A stretch of DNA of 64,000 nt from Archangiaceae bacterium (lineage in GTDB: Bacteria > Myxococcota > Myxococcia > Myxococcales > Myxococcaceae): the NCBI GenBank assembly GCA_016879935.1, contig JAACJQ010000378.1:1-64000 (forward strand), written 5' to 3'. The position numbers were made by a program, and so were the translations under genes. Positions within the stretch are counted from its first letter, which is position 1, and each line of letters begins with the position of its first letter. Shown piece by piece: positions 25,423 to 33,256 of the stretch. The notes under the pieces are model-generated. The model was not told where the DNA came from. It did no database searches and worked only from the letters and a program-made list of their open reading frames with translations.

Positions 25423-27309
25423 ATGCGGCCTGTCCGGTACCAGGTACTTGGGCCACTGCATGCGGGGGAAGGGTCTCGCGCGCAGCTGGGTCTCGCCGTC
25501 TTCGAAGACGGGCGGGCCGATCCGTGCGTGGTCGTCTTCGTGCCCGACGAGGCCGAGAAAGACGGCACCCTGCTCGCGAAGATTCGCCGCGAGACCGAGC
25601 ACGCCGCCCAGCTCGATCACCCCAACATCGTGACCGTGTTCGGGTTCGCCGATCTCGAGCAGAAGCACGCCCGCGTCGTGGAGTTCGCCGACGGTGAGTC
25701 GCTGCGCCGGGTGCTGAACCTGGCGAAGACCGTTCCTCCGCGCATCGCGACCCGCATCATCATCGACGCGTGCACCGGCGTTCACTACGCGCACCTCGCG
25801 GGCAACGACGACGGCACCGCGCTCGTGCACGGAGACGTTCGCCCCGAGACCCTGCTCATCTCGTTCGCGGGCATCACCAAGGTGACCGGCTACGGCGCCC
25901 TCGCCTTCGCGCCGAGGGAGATCGGTGGCCAGCGCGTGAAGGGCCGCCGCGTTCACTCCTCGCCCGAGCAGATCATCGGCGGGCGTGACGCCATCACCAT
26001 TCCGAGCGACGTCTACCTGCTGGGCCTCTCGTTCTACGAGCTGCTCACCGGCGTCGTGCCGTGGGCCGATCAGGGCGAAGGGTTCGATCAGGCCGTGCTG
26101 GCCTACCCACTGCCGCCCGCGACGCCGGGCGCGATTCCCGACGCGCTGTGGCCGATCATCGAGAAGGCCTGCCAGAAGAAGGCTTCGCAGCGCTTCGCCA
26201 CGCCGCTCGCCATGCGCGAGGCCATCGAGGCCGCGGTCGGCTCGGACATCGCGACCGTCGAAGAGCTCTCGAAGTTTCTCGACTCGCTCTTCCCCGGCAA
26301 CGGTGAGATTCGCGCCGAGCGCAAGCGCACCATCGACGCCGGCATCGCCGAGTTCGCGCGTAAGCAGTGGGCCAAGCGCGACACCAAGCAGATCCCCGTC
26401 GTGCAGGTGCCGGTGTCGGGGCCGCAGCCGGTGGTGCACGCCTCGGGCCCCTACGAGCCGATCGACCCCGTCTCGGAGCCCGTACGCGCGATTCCGCCAC
26501 CGCCGCCGCCGCCGTCCGGGGCGTATGCCGCCCTGCCGCCGAAGCCGAAGCCACCTCCGCCCGCAAAGCCCCCACCGCAGGCCCCGCGCCCCGTCGAGCC
26601 CGATGATGATGACGAGCCCCGGCGCGAGAGTTCGTCGATGCCGTGGGTGATCTTCCTGCTCGTGATCGTGGTCGCCGCCAGCGGCTACTTCGCCTGGTCG
26701 CGCGCCAACGCTCCGTTCGAGCCCGCCCGCCAGGATCCCATCGTCGACGCCGACCCAACGCCCGTGCGAACCCTCGAGGTCGATGCCGGAGCACCCGCGC
26801 CCGTCACGGCCGTCGATGCGGGTGAAGACGCGGGGGCCCAGCCCATCGACGCCGGCGTGGTTGCGCCTCCGCCGCCCGTCGATGCCGGCCCTGCCCTGCC
26901 GGCTGAGCTCGCGGTCACCATCGACGCCAACCCGAACGTCGAGCTGTCGATCGACGGCACCGTCGTCGGAAGAACGCCCTGGAGCGGCTCGTTGGCCATG
27001 GGGCCGCACAAGCTCAAGCTCGAGAACAAAGACCTGCTGATCAACTCGGGGCGAACGATCACCGTTCAAGGCGATCAAGCGATCACCCAGACGTACACGT
27101 TCACGAAGGGCGCCGTGGCCGTGACCGCGCCCGCGGGTGCGACGATCTTCATCGACGGCAAGAAGCAGGGCGTCGCCCCGCTGCCCGGCGAGCTGCAGAT
27201 CTACGAGGGCTTCCACCGCATTCTCGTGAAGGTCGGCCAGGCCCAGTGGACCGAGACGTTCACCCTCTTCGAAGGCCAGCGGGTGAACTTCAACGTCGAG
27301 CTCGAATGA
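25423..27309 (+). CDS. Predicted membrane pseudokinase (Ser/Thr kinase fold) with two PEGA domains
   Basis: 628 residues from the ATG at 25423. The N-terminal 300 residues have the Hanks-kinase layout (ETEHAAQLDHPNIVTVFGF, HGDVRPETLL, SPEQIIGG, SDVYLLGLSFYELLTG), but key residues are missing. Strand 3 reads CVVVFV with no ATP-binding Lys (residues 35-40), the catalytic loop is HGDVRPE with Arg140 for Lys, and DFG is replaced by GYG (156-158). It therefore probably binds partners or nucleotides without catalysis. A Pro-rich linker leads to one TM helix (about 407-427), a DAG-rich stretch and two PEGA domains (about 500-628) outside the membrane. It overlaps the next gene by ATGA. Confidence 0.8.
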   Translation: MRPVRYQVLGPLHAGEGSRAQLGLAVFEDGRADPCVVVFVPDEAEKDGTLLAKIRRETEHAAQLDHPNIVTVFGFADLEQKHARVVEFADGESLRRVLNLAKTVPPRIATRIIIDACTGVHYAHLAGNDDGTALVHGDVRPETLLISFAGITKVTGYGALAFAPREIGGQRVKGRRVHSSPEQIIGGRDAITIPSDVYLLGLSFYELLTGVVPWADQGEGFDQAVLAYPLPPATPGAIPDALWPIIEKACQKKASQRFATPLAMREAIEAAVGSDIATVEELSKFLDSLFPGNGEIRAERKRTIDAGIAEFARKQWAKRDTKQIPVVQVPVSGPQPVVHASGPYEPIDPVSEPVRAIPPPPPPPSGAYAALPPKPKPPPPAKPPPQAPRPVEPDDDDEPRRESSSMPWVIFLLVIVVAASGYFAWSRANAPFEPARQDPIVDADPTPVRTLEVDAGAPAPVTAVDAGEDAGAQPIDAGVVAPPPPVDAGPALPAELAVTIDANPNVELSIDGTVVGRTPWSGSLAMGPHKLKLENKDLLINSGRTITVQGDQAITQTYTFTKGAVAVTAPAGATIFIDGKKQGVAPLPGELQIYEGFHRILVKVGQAQWTETFTLFEGQRVNFNVELE

Positions 27310-27746
27310 TCTCGACCCTGCTCCTCCAGGTCGCCCTGGCGGCGCCCCTGTCGACCGAGCAGATGGCACGCGCCGAGCCGCAGACGCTCACCGCCGAGCT
27401 CAAACGCGTCGACGAGGCTTTGCTCAAGGTGCAACCAGTACCGGCAGGGCAGGTCTTCTCGAAGGCGGGCGAACGCGGTGGCATCTTCCTCGCGGTCGGC
27501 ATGATCCCCGGGTTGGCGGTGGGCCTGCTGCTCTCGAGCGGCGGCAGCATCGGCACCAACGACAAGCTCGCCGTGGCCCTCGGAACGCCGGTGCTGGTCG
27601 CCGCAGGTGTCGGCCTCGTCGCCTTCATCGGCTCGTTGCTCGAGTACGTCTTCGTCGAAGGCCCCGAGCGAACCTCGGAGCGGGAGCGCCTCACCGCGTA
27701 TCGCCTCGAGCTGCAGCGTCGGCTCTCGCCATCAGCCGCGCCTTGA
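27306..27746 (+). CDS. Small membrane protein coupled to the pseudokinase
   Basis: 146 residues from an ATG that overlaps the pseudokinase stop (ATGA). A hydrophobic N-terminus (MISTLLLQVALAAPL) looks like a signal sequence. Two further hydrophobic segments (about 60-78 and 90-110) follow a short helical region TLTAELKRVDEALLKVQ. The C-terminus is charged. No family recognised. The coupling suggests it is a partner of the pseudokinase. Its last 56 bases overlap the convergent RNA ligase gene. Confidence 0.65.
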   Translation: MISTLLLQVALAAPLSTEQMARAEPQTLTAELKRVDEALLKVQPVPAGQVFSKAGERGGIFLAVGMIPGLAVGLLLSSGGSIGTNDKLAVALGTPVLVAAGVGLVAFIGSLLEYVFVEGPERTSERERLTAYRLELQRRLSPSAAP

Positions 27747-28605
27747 GCGTCTCTTCGTCTGCCCCGAGCCGGGCGAAGCTGTGGGGAAACGCGAGCGCGA
27801 GGTCGAGCAGCACGTCGAACACGACCTCCTCCCGAAGCGCGGCGACGTCGGTGCCGACCTTCGATCTCGCGCTGGCGAGCCGCCCGGGCGTGAAGCAGCG
27901 CTGCGCGTGCTCCCAGAGCGACTCGAGCCCAAGCCCTCCCACGTCGTGAAACGGCGCCGACTCGTCGAAGCGGCCCTCGCTGAACTCGGCGATCTTTCGC
28001 TTCAACGGCGCAGGGTCGTTCACGCTCCGAGCGGCCAGCGGCTTGATCACCAGCCCTTCGGCGACGTTGTCGGTGAGCGGCGGCAAGCCGAGCGCGGCTG
28101 GAATTCGAGTGGGAGCGCGGGTGGGCAGCGCCTCGAGGTCGGCGAGGGTGCCCCTGGCGATGAACGGAACGCGCAGCACGCCAGCGGCAGCTGCGAGGCG
28201 ATCGACCGCCTCGTGCGCGAGAAACGAGGTGCCCACGCGAACGTCGAAGAGCGCCCAGTGAAGCTGTGGTGAGTACCAGACGCCGGTCTGCACGGCCTGA
28301 AGGCCGGGAATCGGGGCGACCTCGGGGTGCGGGTAGGCGCCGCCGAAGAGCTCTCCGTAGAGAATCGCGTCTTCGCCGAGTGCCGCGCGAATGGTCAGCG
28401 CCGACTCGGTGAGTGACGCGCGCAACAGCTGCCAGCCGAAGAACGGCTCATCGTCGGCCAGCCACGCCTTGCGCTTCCCAAACCGCACCGCCCTGCCCGC
28501 CTCGATGACGAGCTGGGCGCCGTGCACCTTCTCGGAGGCAATCGACGCCCCGACGACGGTGCCGCCGGGCCGGGTACCGATTCGGGGGAAGGAGGGAAAG
28601 CCCAT
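27691..28605 (-). CDS. RNA ligase, T4 Rnl2-like
   Basis: 304 residues. Nucleotidyltransferase motif I is EKVHGAQ with nucleophile Lys26, the form characteristic of Rnl2-type RNA ligases and their relatives. Motif III is YGELFGG (Glu85), motif IV EGLVIKP (183-189) and motif V KRK (202-204). A C-terminal helical domain of about 80 residues follows, as in Rnl2. It should seal 3'-OH/5'-phosphate RNA ends using ATP through a covalent Lys-AMP. No polynucleotide kinase, Hen1 or RtcB is nearby. It is downstream of DUF4259-like and DUF1835-like genes. Confidence 0.8.
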   Translation of the reverse strand: MGFPSFPRIGTRPGGTVVGASIASEKVHGAQLVIEAGRAVRFGKRKAWLADDEPFFGWQLLRASLTESALTIRAALGEDAILYGELFGGAYPHPEVAPIPGLQAVQTGVWYSPQLHWALFDVRVGTSFLAHEAVDRLAAAAGVLRVPFIARGTLADLEALPTRAPTRIPAALGLPPLTDNVAEGLVIKPLAARSVNDPAPLKRKIAEFSEGRFDESAPFHDVGGLGLESLWEHAQRCFTPGRLASARSKVGTDVAALREEVVFDVLLDLALAFPHSFARLGADEETLKARLMARADAAARGDTR

Positions 28606-28638
28606 TCGCCCCCGACGGCGCGATCACCTCGAGCTGAC

Positions 28639-29259
28639 TTACCGCTTGGCCTTGATGAGCGTGAAGAGCGGGCGCACGCGGGGCGCGAAGGCCTTGAAGA
28701 AGTCGCCTTCGGCGCCCTCCATCATGCGGTCGAAGCCGGCCAGCCACGCGTCGGCGCGCGCCGGAGCCACGAAGATGCCGATGCGCGTGAACGAGAGCAG
28801 CACGCCCAGCGCCGCCAGCTTGTTCTTGTAGAGCGCCTCGGGCTTGGGGCTGCCAGCGAAGAACTTGTCGAGCAGCACCGAGAGCTCTTCAGCGCGGTTC
28901 TCGATCACGCCCTTCACCTCGGGCAGCTCGAACAACGGCGCCACGAAGTAGCCATCACACGTCGAGCCCAGAATCGCGGTGTGCTCGGCGGGCCGGCTGT
29001 TGCGGCGGGCGTACTCGGTGGGGCGCTGGGCGAGGCCCACGAGCTCCTGGAAGAGGGGCTTGGGCAGCTTGATGAGCTCGGCCGACTTGCGCTCGATGCC
29101 CTTGGCGAACGCCTTCGCGTCAGCCTGGCCGAACCACAGCCGCAGACCCCACGAGGCGAGCAACGGCATCGTCTCCTTCGCGGGAGAGATCTTCACCAAC
29201 GTGCCAACCACGTCGACCGTCGCATCGTTGTCCCACAGCCCGCTGCCCCAGGTACTCAT
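28639..29259 (-). CDS. DUF4259-like protein
   Basis: 206 residues from the ATG at 29259, which has AGGAAAGAG just upstream. It begins MSTWGSGLWDNDATVDVV, close to the MGxWGxGxFDND opening of DUF4259 proteins. The rest is helical, with no catalytic motif seen. It lies 33 bases upstream of the RNA ligase gene and 25 bases downstream of the DUF1835-like gene, so the three may be co-transcribed. Function unknown. Confidence 0.65.
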   Translation of the reverse strand: MSTWGSGLWDNDATVDVVGTLVKISPAKETMPLLASWGLRLWFGQADAKAFAKGIERKSAELIKLPKPLFQELVGLAQRPTEYARRNSRPAEHTAILGSTCDGYFVAPLFELPEVKGVIENRAEELSVLLDKFFAGSPKPEALYKNKLAALGVLLSFTRIGIFVAPARADAWLAGFDRMMEGAEGDFFKAFAPRVRPLFTLIKAKR

Positions 29260-29284
29260 CGTTCCAATCTCTTTCCTGCGCCCA

Positions 29285-30199
29285 TCAGGGACGCCACCTG
29301 CGTGATGAAGCCGTTCCGTACGGCCCAAAGCCGCCGACCTCGAGAGGAGGGAGTTGCTCGAGAGACTCGCTCCCTCGACGCAGCAACGCCCTGCCCTCGT
29401 TCGTCAGGCGGTACATGTAGCGCCGATACGGGTGGCCGTCGTGTTCCGTGACGTTTTGCTGTTCGACCGCCCGGATTCCCGCCCAGCGCGCCCAGGTCTG
29501 CAGACGCTCGTCGAACAGCCAGTCGCCCCAGAGCATCGCGTGCTCGTGGTGGCCCAGGGCCGTCAGGAGCACGTCGTGGGTCGTTGCGCTGGAACGGGTG
29601 GGGAGCGCCTCGAGGATGCGCCTGTCGAAGGTGCTGGGCATGAACCGGCCTCGGCGCTCGCGTGGCCAGAAGTCGGTCAGGCCGGTTGGGAGGGCGCCCA
29701 GCCAACCGTCCCGCGCAGGCCACGTCGGGAACCGCACGGGTCTGGGCACTTGCCCCGTCCACCAGCGGCTCCAGTTCCGGGCGAGCGCCTTGCGCTGTGC
29801 CTGGGGGAGTTCGCGCAGCCGCGGCGCTCGAGCGATCACCTCTTCGCGCACGAACGCGTACGCCAGCCACTCCAGGCGAGAGGTGCGATCCTCCATCGGG
29901 ACCACGGCGATCGCCCGCGCTGACGCGAAGGCACTGCAGACCCACCAGAGGTGAAAGCGAGCCCACGCTCCGGAGCCGGCCCAGAAGACGACGGACTGCT
30001 CTGCCGGCGGTTGGGGCAAAGACATCGGCCACGGCGGCGGGCGGTGTTCCATCGGCCACGAACGAACCCCCAGCGCGGCCAGACACGTTGGTCCGATGTG
30101 CAGGGCCCCTGCCCAGCGCTCGGGCAGTCTCAGTTGCTCCGGCGGAGGCCCGATTCGCACCGCGTCGATGACCGGCCAGGACGACGACCGGAACTTCAT
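29285..30199 (-). CDS. Divergent DUF1835-family protein
   Basis: 304 residues. Short patches match what I recall of DUF1835 proteins: an N-terminal LHIG, SVVFWAGSGAWARFHLWWV, then RRILEALPTRSS and a C-terminal LTNEGRALLRRG with EVGGFGPYG. The similarity is spread over the whole length but weak at any one site. The ATG at 30199 overlaps the stop of the upstream gene by one base (TGATG), so it is coupled to it. No catalytic residues can be named. Confidence 0.5.
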   Translation of the reverse strand: MKFRSSSWPVIDAVRIGPPPEQLRLPERWAGALHIGPTCLAALGVRSWPMEHRPPPWPMSLPQPPAEQSVVFWAGSGAWARFHLWWVCSAFASARAIAVVPMEDRTSRLEWLAYAFVREEVIARAPRLRELPQAQRKALARNWSRWWTGQVPRPVRFPTWPARDGWLGALPTGLTDFWPRERRGRFMPSTFDRRILEALPTRSSATTHDVLLTALGHHEHAMLWGDWLFDERLQTWARWAGIRAVEQQNVTEHDGHPYRRYMYRLTNEGRALLRRGSESLEQLPPLEVGGFGPYGTASSRRWRP

Positions 30200-31395
30200 C
30201 AGCCCGCTCGCGCCGCCTGACGTGCCTTGATGAGGGTGTCGTAGCTGCGCGACACCCCCTGGCTCACGATCAGCAGCTCTCCGATGTCGGGCGGCGTCAT
30301 CTGATCGGGCCCGTTGTCGACGTAGAGAATGTGCACCGGCTTGCCGCGCACGAGCAGCGGCATCATCACTGCCGTCGTCGGGTAGCCGCCGCCGAGCATC
30401 TTGTAGAAGACCGCCATACCCGGCGTGCGCTTCATGGGCCCGATGAAGTGACTGCGCAGATCGCGCACCATCTTCACCGAGTTGTCCTCCTTCAACGACA
30501 GGCCGATGCGCTGCACGCCCTGCTGGGTGACGCCCTTGCCGATGCCTTGCCAGCCCGTGACGAGATCGCCGCGAACCGAGAGCAGCAGCGCGCGCTTGAA
30601 CTTGCCCTTCGCGAACCGCAGCACCGTGCGGGCGATGTCTTCGCGGTCCTGGCTGGCCTGCAGCAGCTTCTGGGCTTCGGCGAAGTTGACGGCGGGCAGC
30701 TCGGGCTTCGGCACCACGAGCGGTGGTGGCGGCTTCACCAGCGCAGGCAGCTGCTCGGTCGGAGCCTCGATGATCTCGCCGCCGATCACCGGCACTTCGT
30801 CCTCGATGACCGCCCCTTCGAGCACCTCTTCTTCGACCGCCGAGGCCTGCGCGTAGAGCGACGCGAAGTCACCCTCGTTGATGAGGTCGTCGACCTCGGC
30901 GAGCTTCGGATCGCCGGCGTTCTGGGCCTTCGTCGGCCGCAGGGTGTTCATGTCGATCGGCCGCATGGGCCGAAACGCCTTCGCGTACTTCCGCAACAGC
31001 TGCGTCATGCGGAACTCGGGGATCACCACCTGCACCACGCGCTTGCCCGACTTGAACCCGAGCGCGTCGATGGCCGCGAGCTGCTGCTTGGGGTGCATGA
31101 TCGCGAGCGTCAGCTTCGTCGCGTCGACGCGCATCGGCATCACGTCTTTGTCGTCGTAGAAGGCGAGCTCGGTCACGGCGATCGCCGCGGGGTCGGGCAC
31201 CATCTCGCCCGACGCGAAGGGAATATTGTGCTGGCGGCCCAACACGCGGGCGAGATCGGCCTCCTTCACGAAGCCGAGCTCGACGAGGTTGGTGCCGAGG
31301 CGGCCGCCGTAGACGACCTGCGTCTCGAGCCCCTCCTCGAGCTGCGCCTGGGTGATGAGCTTCTCTTCCAACAGCAGGCTTCCAAGTCGTGGCAC
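30199..31395 (-). CDS. T2SSE_N-domain protein with GAF-like C-terminus (no ATPase domain)
   Basis: 398 residues from a GTG at 31395, chosen because the family opens PRLGSLLLEEKLITQAQLEEGL; 18 codons upstream remain open. Residues 1-140 match the N-terminal domain of type II secretion/type IV pilus ATPases (GRLGTNLVELGFVKEADLARVL, AIMHPKQQLAAIDAL), but the Walker ATPase that normally follows is absent. Instead there is an acidic/Pro linker and a GAF-like domain (about 250-395: FKRALLLSVRGDLVTGWQGIG, GKPVHILYVDNGP). It may be a regulator or adaptor of motility or secretion machinery, or a c-di-GMP-type sensor; this is inference. Confidence 0.7.
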   Translation of the reverse strand: MPRLGSLLLEEKLITQAQLEEGLETQVVYGGRLGTNLVELGFVKEADLARVLGRQHNIPFASGEMVPDPAAIAVTELAFYDDKDVMPMRVDATKLTLAIMHPKQQLAAIDALGFKSGKRVVQVVIPEFRMTQLLRKYAKAFRPMRPIDMNTLRPTKAQNAGDPKLAEVDDLINEGDFASLYAQASAVEEEVLEGAVIEDEVPVIGGEIIEAPTEQLPALVKPPPPLVVPKPELPAVNFAEAQKLLQASQDREDIARTVLRFAKGKFKRALLLSVRGDLVTGWQGIGKGVTQQGVQRIGLSLKEDNSVKMVRDLRSHFIGPMKRTPGMAVFYKMLGGGYPTTAVMMPLLVRGKPVHILYVDNGPDQMTPPDIGELLIVSQGVSRSYDTLIKARQAARAG

Positions 31396-31457
31396 GGCGC
31401 GGAAGATACACCCGACGTCACGCTTGTGCGGAGGCGATCGGAGATCCACGCTGCGTC

Positions 31458-32162
31458 ATGCCCCGTTGGGTCGAACGATCACGTCCGCTGACTGGTGATG
31501 AGCGTCATCAACTCGAGCTCTGCCGAACCGTCGGCCGGGAGTTGATGACCGGGGAGCCGCCCACGATGGTGCCGCTGCTGCTGATGTTCGGCACCGATCG
31601 GGTGCACCCCGAGCACGTGATCGCCCTCCCCGATGCCGAGGCGGCGCCACGAACGCCGACGGCGCAGCACCTGAAAGAGCGCCTGCCGCGAACGTGGGCC
31701 CTGCTTCGTGCAGGCGAACACGAGGGCAAGCAGGGCCTGCTCGTCGATCTCGGCGATCGGCAGACGGCGTTCGTCGTGCTGCTGGTGGGCGACGCAGAGC
31801 CGATCCTCCTCGATCAGCTGGTGAGTCCGCTGCGCATCGACCCCACCGACGCCGAACTCGACGCCATCGACGACGTGGTGACGCGGGCGAAGGAGTTGCC
31901 GCCGGGCACCGTGCTCGCCATCGACGACGCGACTGGGCGCGAGACCCGCTTCGAGCCGAAGGCCGACACGCGCTCCCTGGGCCACCTGATGGACGAGGTG
32001 CAGCACACCCTGATGGAGAGCGCGACGCACTTTCGTCTCTGCGGCGTCGGCGAACGGGGCGATCTGCTCGCGGGCGTCACCTCCGCAGGCCGCACCTGCA
32101 CGTTCACGGTACGCGGCGGCGAGAAGGTGCTGCTCCATGCCCCTTCCCTCGGGGAAGACTGA
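31458..32162 (+). CDS. Hypothetical protein
   Basis: 234 residues from the ATG at 31458. Soluble, no signal peptide or membrane segment, rich in Glu/Asp and Leu, mixed alpha/beta by eye (LMFGTDRVHPEHVIALPDAEAA, QTAFVVLLVGDAEPILLDQLV, TFTVRGGEKVLLHA). No motif recognised. It is divergent from the T2SSE_N gene (62 bases) and precedes the coiled-coil gene by 80 bases on the same strand. Confidence 0.55.
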   Translation: MPRWVERSRPLTGDERHQLELCRTVGRELMTGEPPTMVPLLLMFGTDRVHPEHVIALPDAEAAPRTPTAQHLKERLPRTWALLRAGEHEGKQGLLVDLGDRQTAFVVLLVGDAEPILLDQLVSPLRIDPTDAELDAIDDVVTRAKELPPGTVLAIDDATGRETRFEPKADTRSLGHLMDEVQHTLMESATHFRLCGVGERGDLLAGVTSAGRTCTFTVRGGEKVLLHAPSLGED

Positions 32163-32242
32163 CCGCGGGGCTTGCAGGCGAGCCGTGGTGGCAGCTAATG
32201 GCCCACCCGCCGTCCCACCCAGTACCCGTCGAGGAAATACGC

Positions 32243-33256
32243 ATGTCATTGATCGTCATCACCGTCCTCCTGGCCATCGCGCTGATCGCCAGTCTGGCCT
32301 TCAACATGGGCTTCTTCGGAGCGAAGGCCGCTCCCGCGAAGTCGAGCTCCAACGAGGCCGCGCCCCGCAACGACCGTCGTGACGACGACAGCGCCGCCCG
32401 CGCCAGCAAGCTCGAGAGCGAGCTCGACAAGAAGAAGAAGGAGCTCGACGAGGTGAAGAAGGCGCAGTCCGAGCTGAAGGACGAGCTCAAGGCCGCGAAG
32501 AAGAAGCTCTTCGACCAGCGCGAGACCGAGAAGGCCGGAGACGATCTCGTCAAGGCCCGCGCCGAGGTCGAGCGCCAGGCGTCGATTCAGCTCGAGTCGA
32601 CCCGTCAGGAGCTCTCGAACGCCCTCGCCGAGGTGCAGCGCCTGAAGAACGAGGCCGATCAGCGCGGGAAGAAGCGCGCCGAGCAGCCGAAGCCCGCAGA
32701 GGCCGTCGAGGCGAAGGCTGAAGAGAAGCGTGAGCCGCCTCCGCCCGTGCAGCGCGTGATTCGCGAGCTGTCCGAGGCCGAGAAGGAGAAGATGAACCGC
32801 CTCGAGCAGCAGTCGGCCCAGGACAAGAAGAAGGCGATCGAGCTGGCCGCCGAGCTCCGCAACGTGAAGGCCCGCATCGAGCGCGAGAAGCGTGAAGCCC
32901 GCCGCGTGTACGAAGAAGGCAAGCTCGCCCGCGACAAGTTCCGCGCCGTCGAGATTCGCCTGAACCGCACCCTGCTCGAGAGCGATCTGCTCAAGCGCGC
33001 CATCTCTGACCTCGAGAAGAAGACCGGCACCAAGGCCGAGAAGGTCACCCTCACCGCCGAAGAGCTCGCGGCCAGCGATCAGACGATGCGCGAGAAGCAC
33101 AACGCCGAAGACAAGGCGTCGGAAGAGGCGATGGCCAAGCTCGAGGCCGCCGAGGCCACCAACCTCGAGGCGCCGGCTGCCGATGCCGCGACCGCGACCG
33201 GCCCCGTGACGCCGTCGACCGAGACGCCCGCGCCGACCACCACGCCGACGGCGTGA
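32243..33256 (+). CDS. Membrane-anchored coiled-coil protein
   Basis: 337 residues with GAGGAAAT seven bases before the ATG. One N-terminal TM helix (SLIVITVLLAIALIASLAF, residues 2-20) is followed by about 250 residues of heptad-like charged sequence rich in Glu, Lys and Ala, broken by a Pro-rich hinge near residue 165 (EEKREPPPPVQR). The tail is Ala/Thr/Pro-rich. It resembles scaffold or signalling adaptors rather than an enzyme. It overlaps the diadenylate-cyclase-like gene by GTGA, which suggests a functional pair. Composition is like the neighbours, unlike the next gene. Confidence 0.75.
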   Translation: MSLIVITVLLAIALIASLAFNMGFFGAKAAPAKSSSNEAAPRNDRRDDDSAARASKLESELDKKKKELDEVKKAQSELKDELKAAKKKLFDQRETEKAGDDLVKARAEVERQASIQLESTRQELSNALAEVQRLKNEADQRGKKRAEQPKPAEAVEAKAEEKREPPPPVQRVIRELSEAEKEKMNRLEQQSAQDKKKAIELAAELRNVKARIEREKREARRVYEEGKLARDKFRAVEIRLNRTLLESDLLKRAISDLEKKTGTKAEKVTLTAEELAASDQTMREKHNAEDKASEEAMAKLEAAEATNLEAPAADAATATGPVTPSTETPAPTTTPTA

